Positions 41,401 to 49,126 of a stretch of 64,000 nucleotides of DNA are shown here, piece after piece. Each line of letters begins with the position of its first letter. Position 1 is the stretch's first letter. The stretch covers positions 56,464,602 through 56,528,601 of the forward strand of contig CM067085.1 in NCBI GenBank assembly GCA_034008185.1. The letters are read 5' to 3'. The notes beneath the pieces are model-generated. The model was not told the DNA's origin. It saw nothing but the letters and a program-made list of their open reading frames with translations, and ran no database searches. Source of the stretch: Gorsachius magnificus. Its lineage: Eukaryota; Chordata; Aves; Pelecaniformes; Ardeidae. A program made the translations under genes and the position numbers.

Positions 41401-43350
41401 GTAGTTGGCCCCAAAGGAGAAGTGTCTGTAGAAGAAGCCATTTCTGAAGGGGAGGAGGCTGTGGAGAAGCCTGGGGCTCTCCTGGAAACATCAGGGGATG
41501 CGAATGTTTGCACAGGAGAAGCAATGCCTGGAGGAGAAGACTTTGTAAAGCCGAATGAGTTTTCCCAGCTGAAGGCATCAGGGGAAGAGTGGCTGGTGAT
41601 GGGGAAAGCTGCCATAGTAGCAGCAACATCTGAGGCGGGCAAAGCATCAGAGGTAGAAGAGAGCTCTCTCCTGAGAGCAGAGGATACAGTGGAGGAGTGC
41701 GTGGAGCCCAGCAAGGGTCCCATCTTGCAAGTAGCACCTGGATTAGAGGCACTGGTGGATGCTGGAGGGGATCCCGTAAGTGAAGGGTCATCTCAGTTGG
41801 AGGAGACCACAACAGCAGAGGAGGAGGAGGGCTCAGCAGAAGCGCTTTTGAGTGGAAACTCATCTCTAGGCAGCAAAGCGAATACAGAGAGTGCAATGGA
41901 AGAAAAACCTGATGGAGGGGTGATGGGAGTATCTGCGGAGACAGCCAGAGCCGAGTCAGGAGGGGGAGAGGAGGTCACGGGTGGAGCAGCAGGTCCAAGG
42001 GAGCTGGCAGCTGGGATGGAGGGATCGCCAGAGTGTGCTGAAGAGAGAGGGAAGGAGAGGCCTCCTGGTGGGGGGGCGGTGGATGGAGCAGCGCTGCCTG
42101 CCCCGGGGCTGTGTGTGAGCAGGGGCGGTGGGGGAGGCGGCGGGGCAGGAGGTGGCGGTGGGTGGGGATGGCGGGGTGAGGAGGGGCGGTGGCCAGGAAG
42201 GGGTGACAGGAGCGTGGGGGGGGAACAGAGAGGGACGGGGGCGGCAGCGCAGGGGGGGTGTCAGCTCAGGGAAGGGGGGCAGCTGAGGAGTCTGTGAGGG
42301 ACAGGAAAGGGGGGAGCCGTGGCTGCGGGCGGGGGCGACCGGGGCGCGCTGGGGTGCGGGGGGGGGGCCAGTGCCGGTGGGGGCCGAGGGCCAGGGCGAG
42401 GCGGAGTGGGAGTGGGGCACAGCGCGTCTCAGGTCCCCACGGCATGGAGAACCGTGTGGAGAGATGTCCCCTGGGGAGCAGCTGACGGCAGAAACCTCCC
42501 CGAGCGCCCCTGCACGTGGGGATGGGGGGGCAGAGCCGAGGCGGGGAGGGTCCGCAGAAGGGGGGCCCGGGCACCCAGCCGCAGCTGGCAGCTCCCGGGG
42601 GGGGGGGGGGGGGGAAAGTCGAGGGGGAGCCGGCGTGAACACACAAGAGAGAGAGAGGCAGCGGGTGTCTCGGAGCGTGCACAGAGCACGTTTGGGGTCA
42701 GGGAGCAGAGGGAGGGCAGTCCTGTTGCAGGGAGCCCAGGCACCCCAGGAGCGGCTGATGCGGGCCAGAGGAGCCACAGTCCCCATGAGGTGAGTCCTGC
42801 GTGGGTCGGCCGCTGCCCCCCACGCCCATTCGAGTCCCCAGACTGGTCCCTGTCAGAAGCAGAGGATGCACCACTTCATCCCATTTCTTATACTTTCCTA
42901 AAATATCTGCTGCTGGTAGCTGGGGTAAGGGATGATAAATCCTTTTGGGTGGCAGCTTCTGCATTCTTCCCTGTTCCCAAAATCTCAGTGCAAGTACTTT
43001 TGCTCTGATGCTAACACTCGTGGCCCGTCAGTTGTCTCGCCCCTCTGGCCACACGGAGCAGCTCTGGACGCCCAGCGTGCCGCTCCTCTGCCCGGCACTG
43101 GTGGCAATGGATGAGCCTCGGCAGCACCACTGGCTCCGACTCTCCCGGTCAATGGCAGCACTCAGCTTCGCTGGTTACTCTGGCATCTGCCCGTAGGAAA
43201 TCTGCTACAGCAGTATCTCAGTAGCTCAAAGTTTAGCACATTTTCTGTAAAGCTAATGTTTTTCTCATTATTTTGTAGGATGCTGTAACCCCAGATGCAG
43301 TTGTTGTGCCTGCAGTACAGCCCCAGGATGGGGAAGAAACCCTCCCCTAA
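2414..43350 (+). CDS. ERICH3: ERICH3, glutamate-rich protein 3 (whole gene span, 17 coding exons)
   Basis: The coding exons read from ATG 2414 to TAA 43350. Exons 1-15 join without a phase conflict. The N-terminal part ([13 protein letters not shown], then [19 protein letters not shown]) and the [12 protein letters not shown] and [15 protein letters not shown] stretches match ERICH3 as I know it. DUF4590 occupies about residues 311-430. The remainder is acidic, Glu- and Ser-rich and probably disordered. Predicted length is about 1,535 residues, near the human protein. ERICH3 has been linked to cilia and to vesicle and serotonin biology; its biochemical role is unclear and no enzyme motif is seen. 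The start codon has a good context (GGCACCATGAGC) in a CpG island. Exon 16 contains apparent frame breaks at G runs, so either the assembly is wrong there or the C-terminal half is damaged. I am confident of the gene identity and less so of the integrity of exon 16. Confidence 0.93.
3801..4400 (-). mobile_element. Old 5'-truncated CR1 LINE piece
   Basis: Seen on the + strand as the reverse complement of the CR1 3' region: a tail at 3801 resembling the CR1 end, then the usual order ending in text like 'gaactggatggacacagc' and 'ttcagcccagg'. It is much diverged from the consensus as I know it, so it is an ancient copy. No coding capacity remains. The far end is approximate. Confidence 0.7.
7970..8043 (-). 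mobile_element. Short CR1 3'-end fragment
   Basis: AGAATCATAGAATCG followed by the typical 'ggttggaaaagaccttta' segment is the reverse complement of the CR1 3' end with its octamer tail. Only about 75 bases remain. It is well preserved and so relatively young, strongly 5'-truncated as most avian CR1 copies are. Confidence 0.9.
11541..11605 (+). mobile_element. CR1 3'-end fragment, sense orientation
   Basis: The segment GGTTGGACTAGATGACCTC followed by TCCTTCCCAGCCC and an ATTATTCT tail is the CR1 3' end in sense orientation. It is the only CR1 piece recognised on the + strand here. No coding part is left. Confidence 0.85.
12211..12304 (+). CDS. ERICH3: ERICH3 coding exon 2
   Basis: Flanked by TTTATTTCAG and GTAATG. 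It completes the split Gly codon, then encodes [17 protein letters not shown], an Arg cluster (RRRRHL) and RSGL, a highly conserved N-terminal signature of ERICH3. It ends on a codon border. Confidence 0.95.
12305..13735 (+). other. ERICH3 intron 2
   Basis: GT-AG intron of about 1.4 kb. No repeat family, RNA gene or further exon was recognised. Confidence 0.7.
13736..13861 (+). CDS. ERICH3: ERICH3 coding exon 3
   Basis: Flanked by TTTACGGCAG and GTAGGC; 126 bases, 42 codons, phase 0 at both ends. It encodes [16 protein letters not shown] and then [20 protein letters not shown], one of the best conserved parts of the family and probably helical. Skipping it would keep the frame. Confidence 0.95.
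13862..14473 (+). other. ERICH3 intron 3
   Basis: GT-AG intron of about 0.6 kb. Nothing else was recognised. Confidence 0.7.
14474..14545 (+). CDS. ERICH3: ERICH3 coding exon 4
   Basis: Flanked by TTGATAG and GTAAGG; 72 bases, 24 codons. It encodes [15 protein letters not shown] and a Lys/Arg/Glu-rich end (RKERVEKIK), continuing the charged helical N-terminal region. Phase 0 at both ends. Confidence 0.93.
14546..16324 (+). other. ERICH3 intron 4
   Basis: GT-AG intron of about 1.8 kb. No repeat or gene was recognised; short open frames lack conserved features. Confidence 0.7.
16325..16453 (+). CDS. ERICH3: ERICH3 coding exon 5
   Basis: Flanked by CTTTTAG and GTAAGT; 129 bases, 43 codons. 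It starts [11 protein letters not shown] and continues with a Pro/His/Gly-rich segment ([13 protein letters not shown]). Human ERICH3 has the same kind of RRSVE and SPHPPVGP sequence here. Probably disordered linker. Confidence 0.92.
16454..17107 (+). other. ERICH3 intron 5
   Basis: GT-AG intron of about 0.65 kb with nothing else recognised. Confidence 0.7.
17108..17191 (+). CDS. ERICH3: ERICH3 coding exon 6
   Basis: Flanked by CCCATGCAG and GTGAGT; 84 bases, 28 codons, phase 0. It encodes [16 protein letters not shown], then [11 protein letters not shown]. It is weakly conserved linker sequence; the exon is supported by its borders, its open frame and its fit between exons 5 and 7. Confidence 0.88.
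17192..17685 (+). other. ERICH3 intron 6
   Basis: GT-AG intron of about 0.5 kb ending in a strong pyrimidine tract. Nothing else was recognised. Confidence 0.7.
17686..17841 (+). CDS. ERICH3: ERICH3 coding exon 7
   Basis: Flanked by TTTTCTAG and GTAAGG; 156 bases, 52 codons. [20 protein letters not shown] corresponds to the family's 'RPYTAPGNMQPPIRLQP' region. A Ser/Lys-rich end follows ([11 protein letters not shown]). Phase 0. Confidence 0.93.
17842..19153 (+). other. ERICH3 intron 7
   Basis: GT-AG intron of about 1.3 kb. No repeat family or gene was recognised. Confidence 0.7.
19154..19372 (+). CDS. ERICH3: ERICH3 coding exon 8
   Basis: Flanked by TTTTTGCAG and GTAAGT; 219 bases, 73 codons. 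It encodes [20 protein letters not shown] and ends with [16 protein letters not shown], a hallmark of the family. Proline-rich with short conserved motifs, probably a binding segment. Phase 0. Confidence 0.95.
19373..20016 (+). other. ERICH3 intron 8
   Basis: GT-AG intron of about 0.65 kb. An AT-rich simple stretch (TATATATA-like) lies at 19413-19440 and a doubtful CR1 remnant at about 19755-19900. Confidence 0.7.
19755..19900 (-). mobile_element. Possible degraded CR1 remnant
   Basis: The text 'aggaatccaagactggga' then 'gggaccatataggtcatt' follows the spacing of the reverse complement of the CR1 3' end but is heavily diverged. The ends are uncertain. A repeat-library comparison would decide. 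Confidence 0.4.
20017..20197 (+). CDS. ERICH3: ERICH3 coding exon 9 (start of DUF4590)
   Basis: Flanked by TTCCTGCTGCAG and GTAAGG; 181 bases, ending one base into a codon. After a short linker it encodes [20 protein letters not shown] and [20 protein letters not shown], the first half of the conserved DUF4590 region (about residues 311-360). Two conserved Cys are present. Confidence 0.96.
20198..21673 (+). other. ERICH3 intron 9
   Basis: GT-AG intron of about 1.5 kb. No repeat family or further exon was recognised. Confidence 0.7.
21674..21860 (+). CDS. ERICH3: ERICH3 coding exon 10 (DUF4590)
   Basis: Acceptor TGATTGCAG; donor GTACGG after TTACCG. It encodes [20 protein letters not shown], then a three-Cys stretch (SCCCEYKH) and [11 protein letters not shown], the core of DUF4590 (about residues 361-422). 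The donor is weak (GTACGG rather than GTAAGT), but the split Arg codon and the join to CIIAMGLD in exon 11 leave no doubt. Confidence 0.95.
21861..25349 (+). other. ERICH3 intron 10
   Basis: GT-AG intron of about 3.5 kb with the weak donor GTACGG and a good acceptor. It holds the largest CR1 copy of the window (24117-25085). No other gene or RNA was recognised. Confidence 0.75.
24117..25085 (-). mobile_element. CR1 LINE copy with reverse-transcriptase part and internal deletion
   Basis: The 3' tail is seen as three copies of an ATTCTGTG-type octamer (reverse complement 'cacagaat') at about 24117-24140. The adjoining sequence is the usual CR1 3' end. An open frame at about 24225-25085 on the - strand encodes reverse-transcriptase palm motifs: [21 protein letters not shown] and LADDTKLGG (the catalytic DD box). 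Directly after LADDT, at about 24305-24320, the sequence jumps to the 3'-end region, so the later part of the ORF2 protein is missing. The copy is also 5'-truncated (no endonuclease) and cannot be autonomous. Confidence 0.95.
25350..25645 (+). CDS. ERICH3: ERICH3 coding exon 11 (end of DUF4590, start of acidic region)
   Basis: Acceptor CTTTTACAG, donor GTACAG; 296 bases. It starts with [12 protein letters not shown], the end of DUF4590, then turns Lys/Glu/Ser-rich ([35 protein letters not shown]). It ends one base into a codon, opening a series of phase-1 exons. The donor is again GTAC-type. Confidence 0.95.
25646..28131 (+). other. ERICH3 intron 11
   Basis: GT-AG intron of about 2.5 kb. It contains purine-rich DNA at about 25850-26180 and a short direct repeat of about 24 bases at 27766-27789 and 27939-27962. 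No gene was recognised. Confidence 0.7.
28132..28353 (+). CDS. ERICH3: ERICH3 coding exon 12 (acidic)
   Basis: Acceptor TTATTTTAG, donor GTTAGT; 222 bases, phase 1 at both ends. It encodes [26 protein letters not shown], and ends in an Asp/Ser run ([10 protein letters not shown]). Human ERICH3 has EYEEDFEVDEE and QMNG at the same place. Ser residues among acidic ones are possible CK2 sites. The exon can be skipped without a frame change. Confidence 0.95.
28354..29452 (+). other. ERICH3 intron 12
   Basis: GT-AG intron of about 1.1 kb with nothing else recognised. Confidence 0.65.
29453..29557 (+). CDS. ERICH3: ERICH3 coding exon 13, IQ-like cassette exon
   Basis: Acceptor TGTTTCTAG, donor GTTTGA; 105 bases, phase 1 at both ends, so it can be included or skipped without a frame change. 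It encodes [14 protein letters not shown] and then [19 protein letters not shown], a basic amphipathic IQ-type sequence (IQxxxR with further Lys) of the kind that binds calmodulin or EF-hand light chains. In the human protein as I know it, the sequence of exon 12 (ending DKQ) continues straight into that of exon 14 (beginning with Asp). This exon may therefore be alternatively spliced or lineage-specific. The donor is weak, which agrees with regulated use. Confidence 0.7.
29558..32622 (+). other. ERICH3 intron 13
   Basis: GT-AG intron of about 3.1 kb. No repeat family, RNA or gene was recognised; several poly-T and AT-rich runs occur. Confidence 0.65.
32623..33126 (+). CDS. ERICH3: ERICH3 coding exon 14 (Glu-rich)
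   Basis: Acceptor TATTTCTAG, donor GTGAGT; 504 bases, 168 codons, phase 1 at both ends. It starts with [19 protein letters not shown], matching the human SSSTSSRSHPYSSDSEDE region in place and composition, and continues Glu/Asp/Lys-rich ([31 protein letters not shown]). No domain; probably disordered. The ORF is intact. Confidence 0.93.
33127..37528 (+). other. ERICH3 intron 14
   Basis: GT-AG intron of about 4.4 kb. A purine/A-rich stretch lies at about 36080-36215 and a T run at 37145-37156. No CR1 copy or gene was recognised. Confidence 0.65.
37529..37675 (+). CDS. ERICH3: ERICH3 coding exon 15 (acidic)
   Basis: Acceptor TGTGTGATAG, donor GTGAGG; 147 bases, phase 1 at both ends. It encodes [18 protein letters not shown], then [17 protein letters not shown] and STERDANEG. 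The acceptor has only a modest pyrimidine tract, but phase and composition fit exons 14 and 16. Confidence 0.85.
37676..40788 (+). other. ERICH3 intron 15
   Basis: GT-AG intron of about 3.1 kb. A short TATATA tract lies at 39429-39441. No repeat family or gene was recognised. Confidence 0.65.
40789..42789 (+). CDS. ERICH3: ERICH3 coding exon 16, large Glu/Gly-rich exon with apparent frame breaks
   Basis: Acceptor CTTAATAG, donor GTGAGT; about 2.0 kb, as in mammals, where one large 3' exon carries much of the protein. Entering in phase 1, the first frame is Glu-rich ([20 protein letters not shown]) up to a TGA at 41145-41147 just after a G14 run. Glu-rich coding continues in that frame past the TGA ([19 protein letters not shown]), then from about 41240 in the +1 frame (41263-42200) with imperfect repeats such as [15 protein letters not shown]. 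That frame meets a TGA at 42295-42297. Further coding-like pieces lie in the other two frames, and the last about 175 bases return to the +1 frame ([18 protein letters not shown]), which joins exon 17 in phase. Either homopolymer indels in the assembly or real lesions explain this. Do not take one continuous translation as given. Confidence 0.8.
41114..41141 (+). repeat. G-run cluster (G6, G14, G4) at a frame break
   Basis: Runs of 6, 14 and 4 G separated by short A interruptions, immediately before the TGA at 41145-41147. Such runs are prone to length error in sequencing and to slippage in vivo. The run may form a G-quadruplex in the coding strand and the RNA. Confidence 0.9.
42216..42258 (+). 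repeat. G8 and G7 runs near a frame change
   Basis: G8 at 42216-42223 and G7 at 42252-42258 lie where the Glu-rich frame gives way to another open frame containing [10 protein letters not shown], just upstream of the TGA at 42295-42297 of the former frame. Confidence 0.7.
42358..42367 (+). repeat. G10 run at a frame change
   Basis: G10 run followed directly by an open frame with Glu-rich, family-like sequence ([13 protein letters not shown] and [16 protein letters not shown]) in a third frame. Confidence 0.8.
42597..42614 (+). repeat. G18 run at a frame change
   Basis: An uninterrupted run of 18 G. Upstream of it the best coding frame is the third frame; downstream it is the frame that joins exon 17. 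Length is likely unreliable in the assembly. Confidence 0.9.
42790..43278 (+). other. ERICH3 intron 16
   Basis: GT-AG intron of about 0.5 kb from GTGAGTCC to ATTTTGTAG. Nothing else was recognised. Confidence 0.7.
43279..43350 (+). CDS. ERICH3: ERICH3 coding exon 17, C-terminus and stop
   Basis: Acceptor TTATTTTGTAG. In phase 0 it encodes [20 protein letters not shown] and TLP, then TAA at 43348-43350. The other usable phase gives a long Cys/Pro-rich frame unlike the rest of the protein, so phase 0 is preferred. That choice needs a net frame change inside exon 16. Confidence 0.75.
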   Translation, partial: DAVTPDAVVVPAVQPQDGEETLP

Positions 43351-44195
43351 GCTTTTTCTGGAGCTCCTTCAGTGCTGTGTCCTGCAACATTTACACAAAT
43401 CGCTATAGATTTGTGCCGGTTGGGATGTTCACTCCTTTATTTTACTGCACGAGTACCACAACCATCTGTCACATTTTACTAGAGCAGCTTCTCAGTGTGC
43501 AGCAGACAAATGAAATAAGCCTGTATATGGCAGCCCAGGAAACAGCCCTTCTTCATAGTTATGAAGACAATAATTGCAAGGATGGTTCCACAGCTGTCAT
43601 GCTTGTTTCTCCCAAAGCACAGAAATATTGGACTGGCTGAACGTCCCCTCCTCCCACAGGCACCACTTGGTTCTGCTGGCTGGCGGGAGGGGGGCTGAGG
43701 GTAGGTGGGCTGTATGTATTTCCGTAGGACAAGAAGTTTGTCTGTACAATGTGCCCATGTTTGACTGTGTCTGTGCCTATGTGCTGACTGCACTTTTCTG
43801 CGTGTCATTTGCCTTTCTGAACTGCAGACTCTTCACTGTGAGTTGGGGCTGTGTCTTCGCTGTTGTGCACATTAATGCTTTGATTCTGATAAGAGCATCT
43901 GAGGGTGTTCAGCAGAGATGTGGAACGGCAGGATCATGGGGGGAATGGTGGCCTCACACAGGGTTTTTTAGTTTGGGGGGCTGCCTCCACCCCGTGTTCC
44001 AGGCAAGCGTACATGGGTGCCCTGTACCCCGGGTGGGTGGTGCGCAGGGGGGCTTCTCTCTCCTCAGGGATCCAGGCTTGTTGCTGGCCATGCTTCAGGG
44101 CATTCTTGGGACTTTGAAATGTTGTTGAAAATCATTAAATCAGGATAATTCTAACTCGTATTTGTAAATTAATAAAGCCTGGACTTTTGCTTTTG
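43351..44195 (+). other. ERICH3: ERICH3 3' UTR
   Basis: Sequence between the stop codon and the first good AATAAA on the + strand. An open frame at 43574-44128 inside it has no recognisable domain and is taken as chance. The length of about 0.85 kb is inferred from the signal. Confidence 0.6.
44171..44176 (+). terminator. ERICH3: Poly(A) signal of ERICH3
   Basis: AATAAA, about 820 bases downstream of the stop codon and the first canonical signal after it. A GT-rich stretch follows (GGCGTCAGTC, then CTGTGCTG). The cleavage site would be near 44190-44200. Confidence 0.65.
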
Positions 44196-44767
44196 CCGGC
44201 GTCAGTCAGGAGTAAGGCCCAGGGCTCTGTGCTGAACCTGTGGGAGGGGTGGTCAGTGTAAAGCTGTCTCAGGCCAGTGCTGGCTGTGGATCTGCACTAC
44301 CAGAGTCTCCCTTTCAGCTCTCCTGCACCTCCCAGGGCTCCCTGAGACCCTGCCAGGCCATGGTGTTCAGGGCTGGGTGCGCAGCAGCCTGGCGGGCATT
44401 GGTCGGTGGGCTGCAGGATGCTCTACCCCTGCACAGGGGACTGTAACTGTGTTTTCAGATTGGGAAATGGAACTGAAATGAGCAGAATTTTGAGTGGATT
44501 GTTACTGTAACTCCCTTAAGATCATTATACCTGAGATAGGAAATTTAAATGTGATCAAGTAATTTATGTTTGGTCGCTCCTGTACTAAAGATGGTTGCAT
44601 TTGTATTTTCAGTCTGGATACCAGGAAGTGCTTTGAAAGAGAAAAGTAGACAAAAAAGACTAATAATAGCTTTACAGTCCTTGGCAGTTTAGATGAAAGC
44701 ATTGCATCAAGGGATCCTGAGTGGTGCGGTTGAAATGTTTATTCTGTGCAAGATATGCAATATTTGC

Positions 44768-44826
44768 TTAAAAGTACATATTTGACCATTCAGTTAAAAG
44801 CACATATTTGGCTTTTGACCATTCAG
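44768..44826. repeat. Short tandem duplication (26 and 33 bases)
   Basis: Two adjacent copies of TTAAAAGYACATATTTG followed by GACCATTCAG-type sequence; the second copy has an extra GCTTTT (copy 1: 44768-44793; copy 2: 44794-44826). A recent local duplication with no evident function. Confidence 0.8.
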
Positions 44827-47800
44827 CAGTGGTCTTTTCCTTTTAACCAGGGAATGTGCATAAAATCAGAAGTGGTGTATTCACTGGACCAAGATGTTTT
44901 CAATGTTGTTCAATAGAAAAAAAAAGTGCAGTAAATAGATAATCAGTGTTTACATACTCTACAGTTGAATACACCTGGTATGGAAGCATTCAGAATTTAA
45001 ATTCATGCTAAGGACCTTCCCCCGAGGTTTGTTTTTTCTGTATATGTATGCACACCTGCACATTTACTTGGCTCTATATACAAAACCCATACCAGTCTGT
45101 TTAGTCCCTTGAATTTTTGCAAATGATTTCATTGTAAGAATAATACTTGCCAGTCAAGTAGGGCCTGGTCTTCAGTACTTATCTCTGCTTTCCAACTGAA
45201 TGACTAATGTTGGGTTGAATATTCATGCCACTAAAACTGTATCATGCAGATACCCATGCAAAGCAAATGCCTGTGGCTTGTGACCGTGACTGTACCAAAG
45301 CCATTTACAAATGCACATTCATACACAAGTGTTGCCATTCAAATGTTATAGATGAACAAGGGCAGAGGGAGCATTTCAGGGGTTTGCCTTAGCAGGGATT
45401 CCCTGGAAGGGTCAGGATTAAAACTAAGGCTGCACTTGGGCAGGTCATGAACCATACTGGCTTACTGAGCATGGGATGAAAATGCGAGAGGCAAGAGGTT
45501 TGATTCATTTGTCATAGGCAAGTGCCGGAGTGGTCTGCAGAGCATCTCAAAATGCTCTTTAATACTCTTGCTCTGCCAATCGAGAGCACCAGGGGTGGGG
45601 TCCCCACTCCAGCACTGGCTCTGTGTCATGTTAAGGGAGCTGCGGCCATGCAGGAGCCCTGAGCAGCCCTGTTCTGCCCAAGGGACAAGTCCCCTCCGGG
45701 CTACGGCCCTGCCTGAGCGCTTCTTTTCAAGGGGCTGCCCTAAAGTGGGTGCTGAGCGATGGAAGGGCAACGCGGAGCCTGAGCCCGGGGAGCAGGTAGT
45801 CCTCAGGGCTGGCAGTGGTCTCTGAAGCAGATTTCTCCTCTTGGGGCAGCCTCTTGCTAGCCTCCAGCCTCCACTCCCAGCACTTCAGCTGGGAGGGAGG
45901 GTTCTTCCCTTGTGGGTGGAAGCTTCCTTTAAAGAAATCTGGCATTCGGAGCATGCTGAAGATGATCAAGTGGCTGTATGAGTTTGCAGCAGCAGCAGCA
46001 GGCAACTTGACTAGATCCACTTCAGCCTTTTAGAAAAGAAGGCAAAAGTTGGTAACCAAGAGGCAGCTGAACTCCCAAGGCACTCTGCAAGGCTGCAGAA
46101 GACCCGGGGCATCAGGGAAGTCCCAGATGGACAATGCAGCAGTGATTATAAGGAACTGGAAAGCTGACAATTCATTATGTAAAATGCTTAAAAGATTTAT
46201 GAATGGCACTTGTGCGTTATGATTTTACCAATTTGGGAAAATGAATCCTTTGGTTAGGAACATGCCGACTTACGCAAGTTCTTGTATTGCTCTAAAAACC
46301 CCACACTTCAAATAGACTAGTTTTATATGCTGAGAGAAAAAAAAAATCAAATTTCTCAAGAACACTCCATAATTTCTGAGCTCATACCATATTGATGAGA
46401 TCATCTGTTCCCTCTCATGCTTCTCTCTGACAGCTATATTTACAGGGTAGAGACAGGCAAGGTTTGACCTGCAGTAAGGAAACAGCCCTTACCCCATCCC
46501 AACAGCTCCCTCCCTGCAACGTACCGCACGGTTCCCCCCTCCCCGCGTACTCACCCTTTCCCTCGCTTGTTCTGCACGCTGGCGGTGTCACAAGCGGCTG
46601 TTGGTGCAACACGGCCGTGGTGTGACATGAGCCGCATTTGTGCCTGGGACCTTGCATTACTGTTCACGCGTCTGGCTCCTTTAAGGCAACTGATTTCTAA
46701 AATGGTCAAAGGACTTGAACCAGATACGGAACTGAGTTGGATATGGCAATTTCAGCCCCAGAGAACGGCTCTACTGCTGTTGGTGTGGCTGTTACAGACA
46801 TGCCGTTTGCGTACTTTCAAAACACAGGAATGCCTGTAATCTGAGCAGGTAGAATTTTGGTAAGAAACAAAACCACCAAAATGGATCATTTTATGGTTTT
46901 GGAAAACACTACCCATGGTAATTTCTGCTCTGCTATCCTTTGCTAGTTAGCAGTTAACTTCAAAGTGAAAAAATGTAGGTGGCACTTAGGGAAAAACAAG
47001 ATGTGCACCAAGAAAAAAAAAAGAGACTAATTATTAAACTGAACATATGTGAGGAAAGCAGACTCTCTAGCAGTGTTGCCGCTGGCAAAACTAATTTTTG
47101 GCTCATCACAAAGGCTGCTTTTAACTCCCTGAACTGTCAGGTATTCTCAGTAGCTTGTCACTGGATGCTGATGGTTGTGCCTCAGAAGTATCGATACTGG
47201 CTTACACAGCTGAAATCGTACCTCGTGACATACACAGGCTAAAGACATGCATTTCACCAGTTGAAAAAAAAAAGCCAGCTGTGTACTACGGACACAGTAG
47301 GAGGAAGATGATTCGAAGTCCAGCTCCTGGAACCGGGTACCAAGCCTCTGGCATCCCTAACAGGGATATAAGATGGGTAACTGTCACTACCATCCCCGGG
47401 AAAGTGTGCAGCGGGGAGCACCATGCAGGTGGTACGTGCAGCTGCCTGATACAAGCGCGCATGCTACACAAGGTGGGTTTCTTTGCCTGGGAATTTTGTG
47501 CAGTGTTCTATGGGGTCAGCTGTACAAATTAGGTGTGACCCACCCCTCTGCCTGCCCGGCAGGGCTGTGCCAGCCGCACCTCCCAGGTGGCCCCACCGTG
47601 CCTTGGGCTCGCTGAAGCCACCTGGGAAGCTGTCGGGGACCACCCTGCAGGAAAACACTTCCTGCCCCATCGGCTGTCCCCAGGCTGGGTCTCTGCTGCA
47701 GAGACGCCGGACTCGCTCTTGGTTGTGGTGCAAGCACTTGTTTAGTTGGACACCAGTTTATTTTAATCTAGATCATCTATTACTGATACGTTAAACAATT

Positions 47801-49126
47801 TGAAATATTTCCACAGCTACCAGGCACTTGCTGGTCTTAAAAGCAGGGTAAAAATCCTTGGAGTGTCTCATTCTTTATAAATATTTCAGTGTGCTGGGCT
47901 TCTTGGGCTTCTCTGGGAATGGCTCAAACTGGTTTGATTCCTGCAAACAACTTTAGAGCATGTTCTATTCAGTAATTTATATTTTTTCAGAGTTTTCATT
48001 TGTATTAATAACTGATCGCTCCTATGAAACATGCTTTCCCCCTAAGCCTGATGTTTCTTCTGTAGAGACCAATTAACTAAGACATTGTTTTCTTCAAGGA
48101 GCCAGTCATTTTAATTGCTAGTAAAATTATTTGCAAGTGGTTGTCCTTGTAAAGAGCTTTCTAAACTACAGAAGTTTTGCCTTCAAAAGCTTTCTGATTT
48201 ACTTTTTGTTGTTTCTGTGTGTCCACTTCTGACACTTTCCAAGGAAGTGCTCAGAGATTACTCCAAGCAGCTCAGGAACAAGCGAGTACATAGAGGTATT
48301 AATGCAAATTAAGTCTGCTTTCCTTGCTCCATTTTCTGTTCTCTTACCCGGTTTGGTTTCTGGTTTTCAGGTACAGCTGCTGTATTAATGAAGAGCCATC
48401 ACATGATGGTTTTAATCAAGGGAAAAAGACATAATGCAGAGGTATTTGTAAGAAAAAATTCCCATTGAAAAGGAAATTTAATGCTGGAACTGATTTTTCA
48501 GATATGACAGTTGATCCTTTCTGCCCTGTTAGTGTCTGATACACTGGCCAGTGCAAAAACCAGGGAATGAGATCTAATCTCTGTCCACCCCTCCCTTCTT
48601 CAGCTTATTGCCTACCTGTGCTTTGGTAGCTCTACCAAATGAAACATCTGGTCAATTAGATAGTCAGGTAGGGAATTTTCATCGGCATCCCAAATGCATC
48701 TTCTCCCATCTGCTCTGTACGTCTTTCCTCGAAGCATGCCAATTTCCAATGTCTCTTTTACTTCTAGAAAGACTATGACATATTTCTTCCAGTTGCAAAG
48801 AAATCTGGATGTTGTTTTGTTGTGGTTTGCAGTGTCGACACTGGATCATTACAGTGAAAGGAAAACAGAACGGCTGAGTTCAGTGCCTGTTGGTAACACC
48901 GTGTTTGCCCTGGAGGGTGTTAGCACCAAGGTCAGAATGGTTTGTTAGCAACAAACTGGAATTTGTTCGGGGCACACCTCTTCCCCCCCTGCCCCCCCCA
49001 GTGACTTATCTGAGTGGGCAGAATACTAATTTTACACTCATTTTCTGCTTTCAGGAACTAAAAATGGGAAGTGATCAAGGAGGATGTTTTTAACCTGAAC
49101 AAATTCTGGCTGTTTGCATTTTGTCA

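Noticed and set aside
40775..41896. Long antisense open frames (373 and 313 codons) opposite ERICH3 exon 16, and 276 codons at 41956-42786
   Set aside because: The sense strand is almost free of the trinucleotides that give antisense stops because it is G- and purine-rich. The antisense translations are Pro/Ser/Leu-rich low complexity with no domain or splice signals.
43574..44128. 184-codon open frame in the ERICH3 3' UTR
   Set aside because: The stretch is hydrophobic and Cys/Gly-rich without a domain. It starts downstream of the ERICH3 stop and overlaps no splice pattern.
48241..48294. Exon-like segment on the + strand (EVLRDYSKQLRNKRVHRG) between an acceptor-like and a donor-like site
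   Set aside because: Acceptor CTTTCCAAG is weak, the piece is only 18 codons, and no neighbouring exons fit. It cannot be told from chance.
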